Assembly: GCA_003439945.1 (NCBI GenBank)
Contig: QVRM01001369.1
Location: 1,288,501 to 1,352,500 of the forward strand
DNA from: Dermanyssus gallinae
Taxonomy: Eukaryota; Arthropoda; Arachnida; Mesostigmata; Dermanyssidae
DNA: 64,000 nucleotides
Reading direction: 5' to 3'
Shown: piece by piece, positions 36,061 to 47,911 of the stretch
How positions within the stretch are numbered: the first letter of the stretch is position 1
Layout: every line of letters begins with the position of its first letter
The notes under the pieces: generated by a model
What the model was told of the DNA's origin: nothing
Databases searched by the model: none
Seen by the model: the letters and a program-made list of their open reading frames with translations, nothing else
Made by a program: the position numbers and the translations under genes

Positions 36061-36452
36061 GTCAACTGGCCCGCCCGTTCCCCAGTTGCCCGCCGAACTG
36101 GCAAAGTCGCAGTTGGTCGCGAGTCGCCGACCGACCGAAGGCGGACGGGGGGAACCCCAAAACGCGCCTTCGTTGCTCTGTGTGAAGTCAGTCGGTCACA
36201 GAAGCAGCATGGCGGCCGGTACTGACTGGGGCCGCCGTCGCCGCTGCGACAGCTACGACACTTCAGATCGCATCGTACCCCCAAACACAAACGACGATGA
36301 TACAACTGACTGACTACACAGTTGAAAGGAAAGCAAAGCAGTCAGTCTCAAGGCAGATCAGGCGTCTCAGTAGCCATGTAGCCCGGGGAATAGGACAATA
36401 AATAGTCCGCTAGTTCGCTTCGGCGGCAGCTACATGAAGACACCAAGTGGAC
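36061..36452. other. Unassigned GC-rich sequence
   Basis: GC-rich unique sequence between the pyrimidine tract and the purine tract. No coding similarity seen. Confidence 0.4.
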
Positions 36453-36550
36453 GGGGGGGGGGGGGAAGGGGGGCAGGCGGAGGGCAGGGGAAGGGGAGAA
36501 GGCAAATAGACAGAACAGAAACAAGGATAAGAAGAAAAACACTTAGAACA
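36453..36550. repeat. Polypurine tract with a G13 run
   Basis: Thirteen G bases at 36,453-36,465, followed by about 85 bp that is mostly A/G on the plus strand, the opposite bias to the tract at 35.7-36.06 kb. Confidence 0.9.
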
Positions 36551-36776
36551 GAACCGGCCACAGCCGTATTTGCGTACGTGTCGACGATGCGGCTCACGTG
36601 GAATGTTGTACACAGAGCCACTATCTCTCGTCCTGCCTTTCCGCAAATGTCAGTCGCAAATTGTTCTTATATTCTTGATAAAAGATATTTGACAGTGGCA
36701 GCCGCAACAACCGCGTATGTGTATACAGTAGACACCTCGGCGGAATACTGCGCAGTAAAGATTGTTATTGAAGATC

Positions 36777-36931
36777 TATATATATATATATATATATATA
36801 TATTATGCCCCTTATTTACAGGATTTAATAGTAAATGATTTATGAAAATTACGATAATATATATGTAGTACTTGGTTTTTATACAGGATTTAATAGTAAA
36901 CGATTTATGACAAATACTATCATATATATAT

Positions 36932-36964
<33 letters not shown>
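36777..36964. repeat. (TA)n arrays with a duplicated spacer
   Basis: (TA)n at 36,777-36,803 and 36,922-36,964 bracket two copies of a 29-bp unit, at 36,817-36,845 and 36,882-36,910, which differ by one base. Each copy contains ACAGGATTTAATAGTAAA. Confidence 0.9.
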
Positions 36965-37429
36965 CGGCACGTTTGCAAGCCTAAATGTTGAAAATTAAAA
37001 CAAGCATGCAGCTGTTTCGAAGGTCACTACGCCACGCGACCTTGTCTGAGAATTGGTACTGGCCAGGTTTTGCAATCCATTTCTGTGTACGTTGCAAGAT
37101 CTTGCTGTGGCTCCATTCTAATCTGTATGTATGAACGGCTCGATACAATACGAGCTATGAAACCGAGGGCTTCGTCGAGTCTTTCTTAACAAAGAATGAA
37201 ACGTCAGAAGGGATGCATCGAAGACAGTTGAAGAATAACATCGAATGAATGGCAGTCAGCCATTTTCGAAGGTACAATACACCATGGCCACCAGGCTCCA
37301 TCACACGGCCTACGCTCATTAAATATAGTTCTCCATATAAAACAAGTTATTACCACAACTTCTCATTTAGCTTTTACTATTGTTGGTAGTAAAAATTTCG
37401 ACAATACACCGGCCAGCCACTCGTCATTC

Positions 37430-37465
37430 ACTCGATAAGAGGCCATGCAATGCCTCCTATTGAGT
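37430..37465. repeat. Hairpin, 14-bp arms, 8-nt loop
   Basis: ACTCGATAAGAGGC at 37,430-37,443 pairs with 37,452-37,465 (12 of 14 positions). The loop is CATGCAAT. CCATGCAATGC occurs again about 85 bp downstream. Confidence 0.75.
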
Positions 37466-37873
37466 AAATTACGAGTATGCATGTATTGTTATCTTCATAC
37501 AGCAAGAGTCGCTTCACATAAAGTGCCATGCAATGCAGTTTCTGTTAACTCATGCTTTACACTGATGTCTTACACGCGCGCGACCGGCCTACAGACACCT
37601 ATTTAAATCAAGCACTGGGTTAGTTGTGTACAGTACGGCTAAGAAACTCTCCCTATCTTGTCACATAAAATATAAGCTAGTCCACATGAATTTCGTCGTG
37701 TGGCCAGTCGAAGCGGCGTTATCTTTCTGAAGAAAACACGGCAAGCTGCCATGCTGCTACAGTAACTAGGCCAAGGTCAGGTTCCATCTACCTTGGCTAG
37801 TTCAAATTGGCTCGATCCGTTGATGAAAACTTTACAGCAGCAGCAGCAGCAAATGTAACGTGTGAGGCGCACT

Positions 37874-37897
37874 GATCACGTATTCCGTGACGTGATC
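37874..37897. repeat. Hairpin with 8-bp perfect arms
   Basis: GATCACGT at 37,874-37,881 pairs with ACGTGATC at 37,890-37,897 across an 8-nt spacer. Confidence 0.75.
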
Positions 37898-38482
37898 TAG
37901 AAATCAATTGTCAAGCATTGGCATCACATGTAACTGTCCACCATTTGGCAGCACGTATTCTCAGCCTCCTCTGTGGAGATGCAGTAGTAGTGTGTCAATG
38001 GTCGTAAAAGCGGTAGCAGCGGTAGAGTTTTGCGGTGTGCCGACACGTTTCATGAACCGATCGAAACGTGGTACGCTGCTTTACAATGCCAGTGGTGGCG
38101 CATACTGGGTGGTGTCTTGTTGAAAACCATTACGCTCAACTGTAATTGATCAGCCTGTTTGGATGTGCGCGTCAACTGGACGTCTGGATGACTTCACATG
38201 ATCGCAAACAGCACCGGCGTGGACAACCTCTGTCGAATCTGCTTCGCATTCGGCCGTACTTTGCGCACCACTGCGTTGAGTGGGTGTCAACTCTGTTTCA
38301 CTGTGTTGTTGATGTGTTTGTTGTCCTCTAGCTCGGCTGGGCTATGCATGCATAGGGCACACACAGGCGCGTGACTAGTTAAACCGACTCAACTTCGGTT
38401 CTACCTCCGCCTCACGCTGCTTGTCTTGATGTAGGGCAGGCAGGAGGGTCAAATCACCGGCATGTCACCGCCGCTGCCACCA

Positions 38483-38483
<1 letters not shown>

Positions 38484-38545
<62 letters not shown>
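38484..38545. repeat. (TTG)n microsatellite
   Basis: About 20 uninterrupted TTG units, the longest perfect triplet array in the window. Confidence 0.98.
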
Positions 38546-38800
38546 ATCATTCACAAATGCTTATGTACTCACAAAATATTCGATATATGAGAGTGTAAGT
38601 ATAGGTATAGAAATGAATGATCCAGTTGCTGTGTATACCTTTACCGCCGGACAGCATTGCAAAAGCATTAGCTGGCCGGAAATACAAATCGGGCCTAGCC
38701 ACAGAAAGCCCCTACGCCAATTAGGGGCCACTGTAGCCGGTTTCTTCTTAGGTCCTGCTATTCAGCATCGAGGTCGATTCGTGTTCTGAGAAGTTACAAC

Positions 38801-39187
38801 TTGTCCGCATTGTTGGAACTATTAAAACTGCTTAATGGTCTTCGCTTAGACATTTTGGAGAAAATATTAAAATTTAGGCTGACCGCTAAAGCAAGGGATT
38901 GGGTAACTCTCATGATCTCATCTACAGCCTTTTTAATTTTTTTTACGCTAACGCGGTTTGCAGCACTTGGCACAGGAAGCAATTTCCCATGTCGCACTAC
39001 CACCGCTTATTTGCACCAATTGCATACATACTGTCTCGAGCGAAGAACTCAAGCCACACCGGGTTTGCAAACAGCAGTCACGTGTCAGTATATGCCCCTA
39101 CAAAATCATGATCTCATCAAGCGGCCTAGGTTTGTCGGACATGGTCATAATGGAGAGTCAGCGATCGATCCTCTGACCCCCATTTGA
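38801..39187 (+). pseudogene. Possible gag relic of an LTR retrotransposon
   Basis: The first 40 residues of this 128-codon frame look like the capsid region of retrotransposon gag proteins: an L-rich start, then KFRLTAKARDWVTLM (about residues 24-39), resembling the R-L-T-G-K-A-x-x-W segment found in many Ty3/Gypsy-type gags. After about 38,930 the frame looks out of phase; the neighbouring frame has HYHRLFAPIAYILSRAK (about 38,990-39,040), which could be the next helical part. The frame does not start at a convincing ATG, and no protease, RT or integrase sequence follows. The identity rests on one motif, so chance similarity is possible. Confidence 0.3.
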
Positions 39188-39346
39188 GTGTATGCTTGTT
39201 TGGAATGCAACAGTAACCGACTTATTAGCCTCTTCCATGGTCGGTGCAGGTTTGGTCCGAGCAGGTTGGCAAAGGCGACCAAATGAGCATACTGTTGATC
39301 TGCGCTAACACTGGATTAGAGAACCTGTGGCTACACGTTCGCGCGG

Positions 39347-39371
<25 letters not shown>
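39347..39371. repeat. (TA)n microsatellite
   Basis: Twelve AT units. Confidence 0.97.
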
Positions 39372-39378
<7 letters not shown>

Positions 39379-39520
39379 TCTTCTATGACTTATTAAGAAT
39401 ATTAATAATTATATTAATTAATAGGTTTTAATAAGCCCACATTTCAACGAAAAATATATTTTTAGTTGTAATTTTTTTTATTATAATTGTTTAGAAAATG
39501 TGCTATTATTATGATTATTA

Positions 39521-39523
<3 letters not shown>

Positions 39524-39560
<37 letters not shown>
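39524..39560. repeat. (TTA)n microsatellite
   Basis: About twelve perfect TTA units within an AT-rich stretch. Confidence 0.97.
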
Positions 39561-40715
39561 CTACTTATACAGGTAAAAGTATGTACAGACACATTCATAA
39601 TGTGCTAGTCATGATTGTCGTTTACCGAGGTGTCGCCTGTTCGATTCCTGTTGTTGATCAAATTTTCTTTGAGCGATGCTTGTTGAGAATAGATGATAAA
39701 CCATATAGCTGAGAGTACGCAGACATACTGCCACAAGAAATGTTGGGAAAACCCTAGATATCTCAACATGTTTAATCCTCAGTGCATAGAAAATATGCCT
39801 CACGATGAGTTACAGGCTGATAGGGCTGGGGAATGGTCTCAAATTAAAAACAACTTGCTTAAAAAGTGTTGTTAGTACTAGGACAAGCTCAAATGGCGCT
39901 TTGTAGCAAAGGTCCAGAAAATTCGAAGCTTCAAGCGAAAACAGCTGGGTGCCGGTGTATCTGCACAAGTGTTGCGATTGCTCGACATAAAGTTGATACG
40001 GTTCCAAGCTGACACAATGTGCATGTAGACATTTAGGAGAAGAACCTTTAGCTAAACACATTGGAAAGCTAGCTGACCAAAACTTTGCTTTTAGACGACT
40101 TGCAAGCAGAAATTCACGTCGCAGTCATAGTTATACGCTGCAAGCTAAGCAAAGGGCACTCTGAGCTGTTCGTTGCCAGAATCCGAGAGTCGAAGGATGC
40201 GTCATATCAGAAAGCTTCATCGTAATTATTGATCCATAAGTAGAAGAACACGTTGCTTAATGCCTTACGTTTTCGACTTTACACGCTAAAAGTTACGAAG
40301 TTGAAGAAGCCGGTCTCCTGTAATGATGATGGCCGCTGCAAGAGTTCCGTGCGCTTTCATTGCTTTTTCCTCATATATAACCAACAGATACTGGCTGCAC
40401 GCTTGGCTACCTTTCGCCATCGCAGCGCTCGTGTGTTGCTAGCGAGCGAACTGCGAAGAGAACGGCAGTCAAAGACAGATCTACGTTTCTTTGTCCAGCT
40501 TCGATGTTTCACAGAAACACAAGAGCAACGAACATCTCGCCGCTGCTGTATTATTTGTTACGTTGGCTGGTGTTTGTGATATTTACGTTGTTGTCCTCTT
40601 TCTTCTAAAAGTGTAAAATAAAGAAAAATAAACTAATCATATGGTAGAAGCGCAACGCAACTGAAAGACGCTAGCAAACGAAAATATATAGGTTCAGATG
40701 CGATGTTAAAATCCG

Positions 40716-40744
<29 letters not shown>
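40716..40744. repeat. (TA)n microsatellite
   Basis: Fourteen TA units. Confidence 0.97.
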
Positions 40745-40746
<2 letters not shown>

Positions 40747-40867
40747 CACCAGTTTCACCAGAGTTGGTAGCGAGTTATAACTTTTTGAACTGCGGATATC
40801 ATTTACGCATACGTGTCGAGATTTTCCATTAATATGCTTAATAATAATAATAATGCATTCGCGCGGC

Positions 40868-41005
40868 TGTTAGCTTGCCGCGCACGTGTTTGTGATGCAC
40901 GTGTATGTGGTACTTTAAAACCCCGTTTCCAATAAAGGAGACTTTGCATAGTACTGTGCGGCGTCTGCGGTTTCCCGCTTTCGGCTAAAGCCATGTTGTT
41001 GGCAG
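40868..41005 (+). mobile_element. Possible LTR remnant
   Basis: This stretch has an LTR-like order: TGTTAGC at the left, a TATA-like TACTTTAAAACCCC at about 40,911-40,924, AATAAA at about 40,932-40,937 and, about 60 bp later, TGTTGGCAGTGAG, which might be a primer-binding-site analogue. There is no second copy and no proven target-site duplication. It could be a solo LTR or a coincidence. Confidence 0.25.
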
Positions 41006-41009
41006 TGAG

Positions 41010-41340
41010 TTTGCAGTGATGCCGTATGTCAGGCGGCTATCAGATATATTAAGACCTTATATATTATACTTGTTAAGACCCTTGATACTTGATTAGATCA
41101 GTGGCCAGTCTTTGTCCTTTAAAAATTGGTCGAGATGCGCTCTTTCTCCATTCTTTCGGTACCTTTCTCTCGCAGACGCACGTTTTTAAAAAAAGGCCGT
41201 TGGTTACGGGCATAGTATATGTAGCCTTTCGGTGCTTGTGCACGATGTTGTCCAATTCGGCTGACTTTTTGTTTAGATTCAACACTGTCTCAACACAGAC
41301 GGATGTCCGTGTTTTAACATGGACACACAACAACGCAGTT
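41010..41340 (-). mobile_element. LINE reverse transcriptase N-terminal relic
   Basis: On the minus strand the frame at 41,333-41,073 ends with CERKVPKEWRKSASRPIFKG, the motif just before the RT fingers in many LINEs (V-P-x-x-W-R-x-S-x-x-x-P-I-F-K). It is followed by LIKYQGS, matching N-Y-R-G-I-S, then a stop, and in the next frame IYKVLIYLIAA (about 41,058-41,026), matching the Y-K-x-L-x-x-x-I motif. The order and spacing fit RT motifs 0 to 2. Everything downstream is lost, the fragment ending near 41,010. It belongs to a LINE type different from R1. Confidence 0.5.
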
Positions 41341-41349
41341 TTATTTATT

Positions 41350-43430
41350 CGCCGGTGAACGGCTCAATGTTTGTGTCAGGATGTCGAGCGGGCAGAATGA
41401 CGTTTCGTTCCAGAAGTTTAGCAAAGAGATCGACCCATTTGTAATCAATAATTAAGGTGTGTGCTAATGTAGGTCGTTTTGGTAGGAGGGGTCATAAGCG
41501 GTTGACGCTACCCTCGATGAGCCGTACTTTTGTCTTTTCATTATGGCGGAGCTTCTTACCTTTCTCTACGATTTTGAACCCCGTCTTTCATCGTAACGAG
41601 TCGGTGTAGTCCTTGTTGGTTCCAGTCGTCATGCGCATATATATATATATAATATTGTATATCTGGACATTGAGCTTGGGTTGTATATATCTCCGTGCAT
41701 ACAATCAAGTTCAACAGAGTAACATCTTACGTCTCTTCTTGACGCGCGGTGTGTAACGCGGTTATGGCGTCACTTATGTTGCTACTGTATCATGGGCCTT
41801 TATGAATCTTCATTAGTGTAGCTGTGATGATTTGCCAATATTGTTGATCGATGATTAATTCTATTGCTGACACAATTCGGTGTTCTACGCCGCTCACCTT
41901 CATGGTGACGCTTCTAGTCCTCACACTGAGCCGTCAGCATCTAGCATTGCGATCGTATCTTATCGCCAACTAAGCTACCGGTTTTCCGGATGCTAAAAGC
42001 CGGCTACCGACCAGGTAACCAGGCCAACCGATGTGAAGAAAAGTCGTGCATCCCTTTACCCATAGCCGTTCCAACGATCGCCGATCGTCGTCAACATCAG
42101 CATGATCATCAAAGCTACCTGCATTGCCTTGAATCATCCGGATACCTCCCCCGCCTCAACATGGTATTCTCTGCGAGCTGCAAATTCACACATTGTGTGG
42201 ACAACGGTTTCGGTCTTTATCGGTGTCGTATGCGACTAGTGACCATGCATTGAAAATCTGTCGTTGTTGTCGAAATCCTGGACGGTTCGAGGTCAGTGGC
42301 CGGGGTCCTTCAGTTCAATGCTCACTGGCAGCAGCTTGGCCATCTGGCTTGAGCCATCGGATGAAGTTATTGATAATGATTCGTTGGCAAAAATAAGAGT
42401 AATTCTTTTTCGTTTGTAGCCGAACCATACGATGAACAAGATGATACGTGCTTGGATACGTTTATCTGTTTAGCGTGCGATTAGAGAAAGCCTCCGATCT
42501 TGTTGGCGACCGGCTTAATGATTGGTACGAGATCGTAGGCAAACCTCTCGGTCGAGCTAGATAGACAACTTTTGCCTCGTTCGAGCCAAAAGCACGAGCA
42601 GCTAGAGAAAAGTCGACCTTAACCGCCACGCCAGTCGAAGTTACCGTCAGCTTAGTAGTCACAACTCGCGTGAACTTTTCGGGCCCTTCTAAGACTCACA
42701 GAGGTTTGGCCTCGCAACTTTCAACTGTTAACGAACGCATATATATGACCAAATAAAACATTGTCAATTATACAAGTCAAATGCGAATATATATATATAT
42801 ATATATCTTTTGTTGTTACTTTAAGACAACCTATGATGGGCATCCGCTGAGTATGGATAATTGTCGACGATGCTGGTGTGGTGACGATGCGTGCACGTCT
42901 AGACCACTAGGCCACCACGTTGATCCACATCGCATTGCACATTGTTATTCTCTGTTCGACTGTCGCGACTAAGCGACTTGTCGAAGCTATTCAATTGTTG
43001 TCAGCGATAATCTCACCGCACGAATTTCACGCGAGCGCTCCACACTCGGGTCGATGTGATTGAGCGCCGACGACCGACTTAAGGTTGGAAGAAAGAACGG
43101 ACGTCGAAAAAGTCCGACCATCTAACTATCTATGATATTCTAATATTAATCATAGTCATCCATTATTCAGCAGCGGCGTTGCTAAATCGCGTGCACGTGG
43201 ATGGAGAACTGGAAGCAACATTTTCCTCCCGCTCCCGGCACTATGGACCATATATATATATATATATATATCATCAGATCGGCAAGATCGGCAAGAAAAC
43301 AGTCATCGTCGGCAAGATCAAGCCTTTTTTTTTCGTCAGCGACTTGTGAGCCAGCCGCACGACGCTGTGTGTGAGCAAGCACGCACGTCAACGACACGCC
43401 ATTATTGCTGCTTCTGTTGCTGTAGCGATG
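41350..43430. other. Unassigned sequence
   Basis: No gene recognised. Short (TA)n tracts at 41,637-41,651, 42,787-42,806 and 43,250-43,271. Open frames below 90 codons show no similarity. Confidence 0.45.
43250..43271. repeat. (TA)n microsatellite
   Basis: Ten to eleven TA units, followed by three near-identical GATCGGCAAGA-type words at 43,277-43,322. Confidence 0.95.
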
Positions 43431-45748
43431 GCGTTGGTTGTCTGCTCCTTCTGTGCTTTCGTTAAGTGTGTGCGCAGCATGTTTACATTGTAGCTGTGGT
43501 TGCTGTTACCGCTTTGTTGCTGACATTGTGATTGCAATTGTTGTTTGCGCCGCTGTCATCGTTACGCGCGTCGTTGTTGTTGTTGTTGTTGTTTTGTTAT
43601 TGTTGTTGCTACTGTTGTTGTTGTATGTCATTTAGCCTTGTTGTTGTTGTTGTTGCTGTTTCTACTGGTGTCATTGCACCATTGTGAGGAGTCGTGATAC
43701 CACCGTACTACCAACTGCTTGGTGCTGCTGGGTGTCACGCTACCTTGTGTCGAATAACTATCAACTATCTCCATTTTGCAGCTGCTGTGCGTCATTTGCT
43801 GGGCAGCGTGTTAACGGCGGATGCTCCACTCTTACCTTCCCCCCAACTTGCCTCCCGGGTTTGTTGTGTTTTGCGGCGCTCTATGCTCTGCACGTGTGTA
43901 TGCATGGATGTGTATGTCCGTTTCTGCATACGCTGATTGATAACGCTGGCCGTGATGGTGTTGTTTCTGCTGTTACAGTGGGCATATCTTTCATTGCGGG
44001 CGTTGCTCGCGTCGCTCATGCCGCGACATGCCACTCACCACTCAGTGACGGCGTGCGTAAGTGATTGACCGACTGTCTTTCTGACTGTCCGGCTACTTAT
44101 CTGTATTGTTTTGCAAATGGCCACCTGTCCAAAGGCCTTGCAGCGGCGTGTGGTCCATCCTTCGGCCGTCATCCTTGCCTGTATTATAGGACCGAAGAGA
44201 CGAGAAATGAACCCGTAACAACAGTTGTTGATAGTCGCTGCTAGAACAGTTGTTTATTCGCGTCCAGAGCTGAAGATACTATTGTCTGGCTGCAATCATG
44301 ACCGCGTTACCTTTGTTGTTGTCGTTGTTGTTGCTGTCGTCGTTGTTGTTGCTGTTGCTGTCGTCGTTGTGGTCGTCGTTGTTGTTGTTGTTGTTGTTGC
44401 TGCTACCGCAGCAGCCGCCATCGACAACATAGATGTCGTCTTCGTGTTCGTCTTTGTCTTGGACATCGTCGTGGTCTTTGCTGACGTCGTCGGCGACGTC
44501 ATCCGCGTGCACGTGGGGTGTTGCCAGCGGACGGAGAGAGGGCGAAATCGGGCTGGGGTTGCTGGGGTTGGGGGGGGGGGGGGGGGGATAAGGAGCATCC
44601 AGGTTTTGCCAGAGTCGCTGTCGCCGTCGTCATGGTTAGTGTTGTTGCTGTTGTTGTTGTTGTTGTTGTCGTCGTCATCATCATCATCATCTTCAGCAGC
44701 AGCAGCAGGCGCAGCAGCAGCGGGGTCGCGCCTCTTATTGCTGGTGGCGATGCCGACGACGCTGGCCGATGGTGGCGATGCTGATGATGGGGGTCACCGT
44801 GGTGACGGCTGCTGCTGCAAGCCGCTGTGGCTGTCGGACGACGGTCGGGATTTTGCCCAGGCTGCAGATCTGCAGGCGGATCAGAGCCGCTATTCCACGT
44901 TGCTGCTTTGGCGGTCACTGTTGTTGTTGCTGTCGCTGCTGTTGCTGTTGTTGTTGTTGTTGCTGTTGTTGCTGCTGTCGCTGCTGTGGCGGCTTCCACC
45001 AAGCCAGCAGCGACCGCAACGGGCCTGGTGCCGCAGCCGCCGCCGCTGCTGCTGCTGCGGTCGCCCTCAGCTGCGGCTATTTCTGAAGCATTTCTAGCCG
45101 CTGGCTTTGGTCGGCCGATCGGGCAAGCGGGCGGCCGGGCGGGCGGGCGGCCGGGCTTGTTGGGTTGTGTTGCGTAATTGGAGTCGGCTGTCCGATTGAC
45201 TGACTCACTCACTGATTGACTGTGAATGTGTGTGTATGTGTGTGTGAGTGTGTGACTGACTGACGGACCGACTGCGTGTGTGGCCGGTGGTCTGACTGTG
45301 GGGTCCGTTTGCCGTCTGCGTTCCTTTCTTGTCTAGGCACAGTTTATCAATCAGTCAATCGATACATCGGTCGTCGTCGCCGTCGTTTAATCGTTTCATT
45401 ATTTGATCGACTAACTACAAACCCAGAGATATGAGTGCTGCGCCGCTGCTCAGGTCGTCGTCGTCGTCATCATCATCCTCCTCCCTCCTCATCATCATCA
45501 TCCTCATCATCATCATCGGCAGCATCATTGTCTCATTGTCCACCCACCGACCTGGTCGCGCTACATCATCATCATCATCATAACCACCATCACCATCAGC
45601 GTGATGATGATGGTAATGATGATGACCGCCGCCTCAAACTGCTTGGCTGGTTGGCGCCGCAGCGTCAACCGGCTTCTGAGGTTCTCATCGAAACCCGATG
45701 GTGAAGCAGTCGACGGCCTCCCAAACCCCACTTGCTGTCCTGTCAGCT

Positions 45749-45781
<33 letters not shown>

Positions 45782-45813
45782 TTGCTGCTGTTGTTGTTGT
45801 TGATGCTGTTGCT

Positions 45814-45844
<31 letters not shown>

Positions 45845-46160
45845 TTGTTGCTGTTGTTGTTGGTATTATTGTTGGCGTTCTCGTCTCTCTTATCTGTTGG
45901 TAAGGTGTCCTGACGGTACGTTGTCAGCGTCGCCGGTAGAGATATTGTAGTTGTCGCTGCTTTCTCAGTGCAGTTGCTACTGCTGCTTCTGTTATCAAGG
46001 TTGTTGTTGTTGTTTTGTTGTTGCTGTTATTGTTGTTGTTGTTGTCGTCTGCATTTGTGCGTCTGTGTCCGGCGTGTCTATCTGTCTGTGTGTGTATGTA
46101 GTGATGTTGGTGTTCGTTGGCTCAAGGATCAGCAACGGCTCTAGCAGCAACAGCAACAGC
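43431..46160. repeat. GTT/GCT triplet block, strand-coherent
   Basis: Long GTT-rich arrays at about 43,574-43,630, 43,640-43,664, 44,306-44,403, 44,640-44,672, 44,922-44,990, 45,750-45,862 and 45,999-46,045, nearly all with GTT/GCT on the plus strand and CAA/CAG on the minus strand. Between them lie CAT/ATC tracts (45,455-45,600) and a G18 run at 44,570-44,587. The 290-codon frame over 44,225-45,097 is a poly-Val/Leu translation of these arrays. No conserved protein is recognised. Confidence 0.85.
44570..44587. repeat. Poly-G run
   Basis: Eighteen consecutive G bases, the longest homopolymer seen. Confidence 0.95.
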
Positions 46161-46717
46161 ATGTGGATGCCAGGGGACCGTTTGGTCGGGGCAGAGAGCA
46201 AGGTCGCACCGGATGTCCGATTTTTTGTATCGCAAAAGCTGCAACAACGACGGCAAAAAGGACGTTTTTGCGTTTTTGATCCCGCTGTTGTGGTACAATG
46301 GCAGCATGTATTGTACTACTACTACTACTACCACTACTACAGCAGCTAGCACTTCTTTTACTGATGCCACCACTATTACTAGTTCTCTCACTACGAGCAC
46401 TACGTTCAGAATCGTGGCACCAGCTGCGACATGACGAACGGGAAAAAGCTCGTTTGCCAATCAAGGACAATAACGCGTGCCGTTCGAAGGCTAAAACATA
46501 GCTGAACAAAACTGACGTCGGGCCAAGGCAGAGAAGACGGCAGCAATAGACGAACGGCTGGCCTATGGATGCTTACGACAGCGCGCTTTGACAAAGTGGG
46601 AAAAGCTAGAGAAAAGCGGCAGAGAAGCAACAAACATGAATGACGACAAACCACCGTAGCCCGTAAACGAGGCTTGTGAATCAAGCATAAGTGCATGTAT
46701 GCATATATGTGTGTATA

Positions 46718-46723
<6 letters not shown>

Positions 46724-46760
<37 letters not shown>
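46724..46760. repeat. (TA)n microsatellite
   Basis: Eighteen TA units, followed by GCAAGAC. Confidence 0.97.
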
Positions 46761-46763
<3 letters not shown>

Positions 46764-47858
46764 AGACACTCAAATTTTGTCCAAAGATAAGTTGAGAACT
46801 GGGTCGTCGCATGGCGGCCGTGATGTCACTCATGGCGGCGCAGGAGAGGATTACTGGGCCAGTCAAGCAGGCCGGCGATTTGCCAAGGAATATCGATGCT
46901 GAACGATCAGGGCCATCGACACAAAGATAGCAGAGTTGCCTGGTGGATAGATAGGTAGATAGGTCAATAACAATAGGTAGCCGGCAAAACGGCCCGCAAA
47001 TTATGGCTATTCGGGGGTTTCCCGTTACTGTCTAGACGTCGGCCAAAAAAAACAAAATTACTGACCTATGGACCGCCACACGGAGGAGGAACGGAGAGAA
47101 AGACTAAAAGGCAAACTAAATAAAATGCGTGCAAGACGCAAGAAGAAAGAATGGCGGGACGGCTTCATTAGCGGCAGCCGTTGACCGAGCCATGCAAAGT
47201 AGTACGCTGTTTGCCGATTACCGCTAATAACGCGACGCGAGTGACCTTTAGACCCACCGCAACCGGCACCCGACCCTGAAATAAGTGAAAACAGAGAGAC
47301 AAGAGAAAACGAACGAACGGGAGAGGAGAGGGAAAACTAACAAACAATGCAGATAACGCAGTCGAGTAGGAAAAGAACAAGAGTCACAGGAAAAACCCGT
47401 TGCTCAAAGCGAGATGATGAGACCGTGAAAGAGTACCGCGCTCGCTATGGTTCCACTACTCCAATCTTGTAAAACCGATAAATCTATAACGTCAGTAAGT
47501 TAGACGCGTGAGTACCTAGATGATCGCTAAATGGGGTAATTCCAAGCATATATATATATAGATGCACTCTCTGGCGCATATTTTGTGGCCGGTAGTGGCA
47601 GAAGCCGCAGTAACGAACACCGGCACCCGTAGAAGCGGTGGAGCAACAGCAGACGATAAGTAAGCTTCCACTCTCTGACAGCCAGTTAATGAAAGTATCA
47701 GACGGTATTTGCCAAATGTGTAAAGAAAGGGAAGCGAGGGAGAAAAATGAGGAACCGAAGGTATGACGCATAAAAAGAAATAGAGCGATCCTCGAATCAA
47801 CACCGTTGATGACGCAAACGAAGTGAATTTTGTCGTTTCAACCGCCGCGCGGCTTGAC

Positions 47859-47861
<3 letters not shown>

Positions 47862-47907
<46 letters not shown>
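47862..47907. repeat. (TA)n microsatellite
   Basis: Twenty-three TA units. Confidence 0.97.

Positions 47908-47911
<4 letters not shown>

Larger units (their letters stand above)
36965..38480. other. Unassigned sequence with two hairpins
   Basis: No gene recognised. It holds the hairpins at 37,430-37,465 and 37,874-37,897 and a short CAG tract near 37,838-37,852. Confidence 0.45.
39188..40855. other. Unassigned sequence
   Basis: Contains (TA)n at 39,347-39,371, a long TTA array at 39,524-39,560 and (TA)n at 40,716-40,744. A 108-codon frame at 40,253-40,579 has no recognised similarity. Confidence 0.45.

Noticed and set aside
35668..36061. Overlapping Pro/Ser-rich plus-strand frames of over 100 codons
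   Set aside because: Produced by the pyrimidine bias of the strand; several frames are open at once and none shows a domain.
44225..45097. 290-codon plus-strand open frame
   Set aside because: Mostly Val/Leu/Ala runs encoded by GTT/GCT arrays, with no domain; an equally long Thr-rich frame is open on the other strand. Low-complexity artefact.
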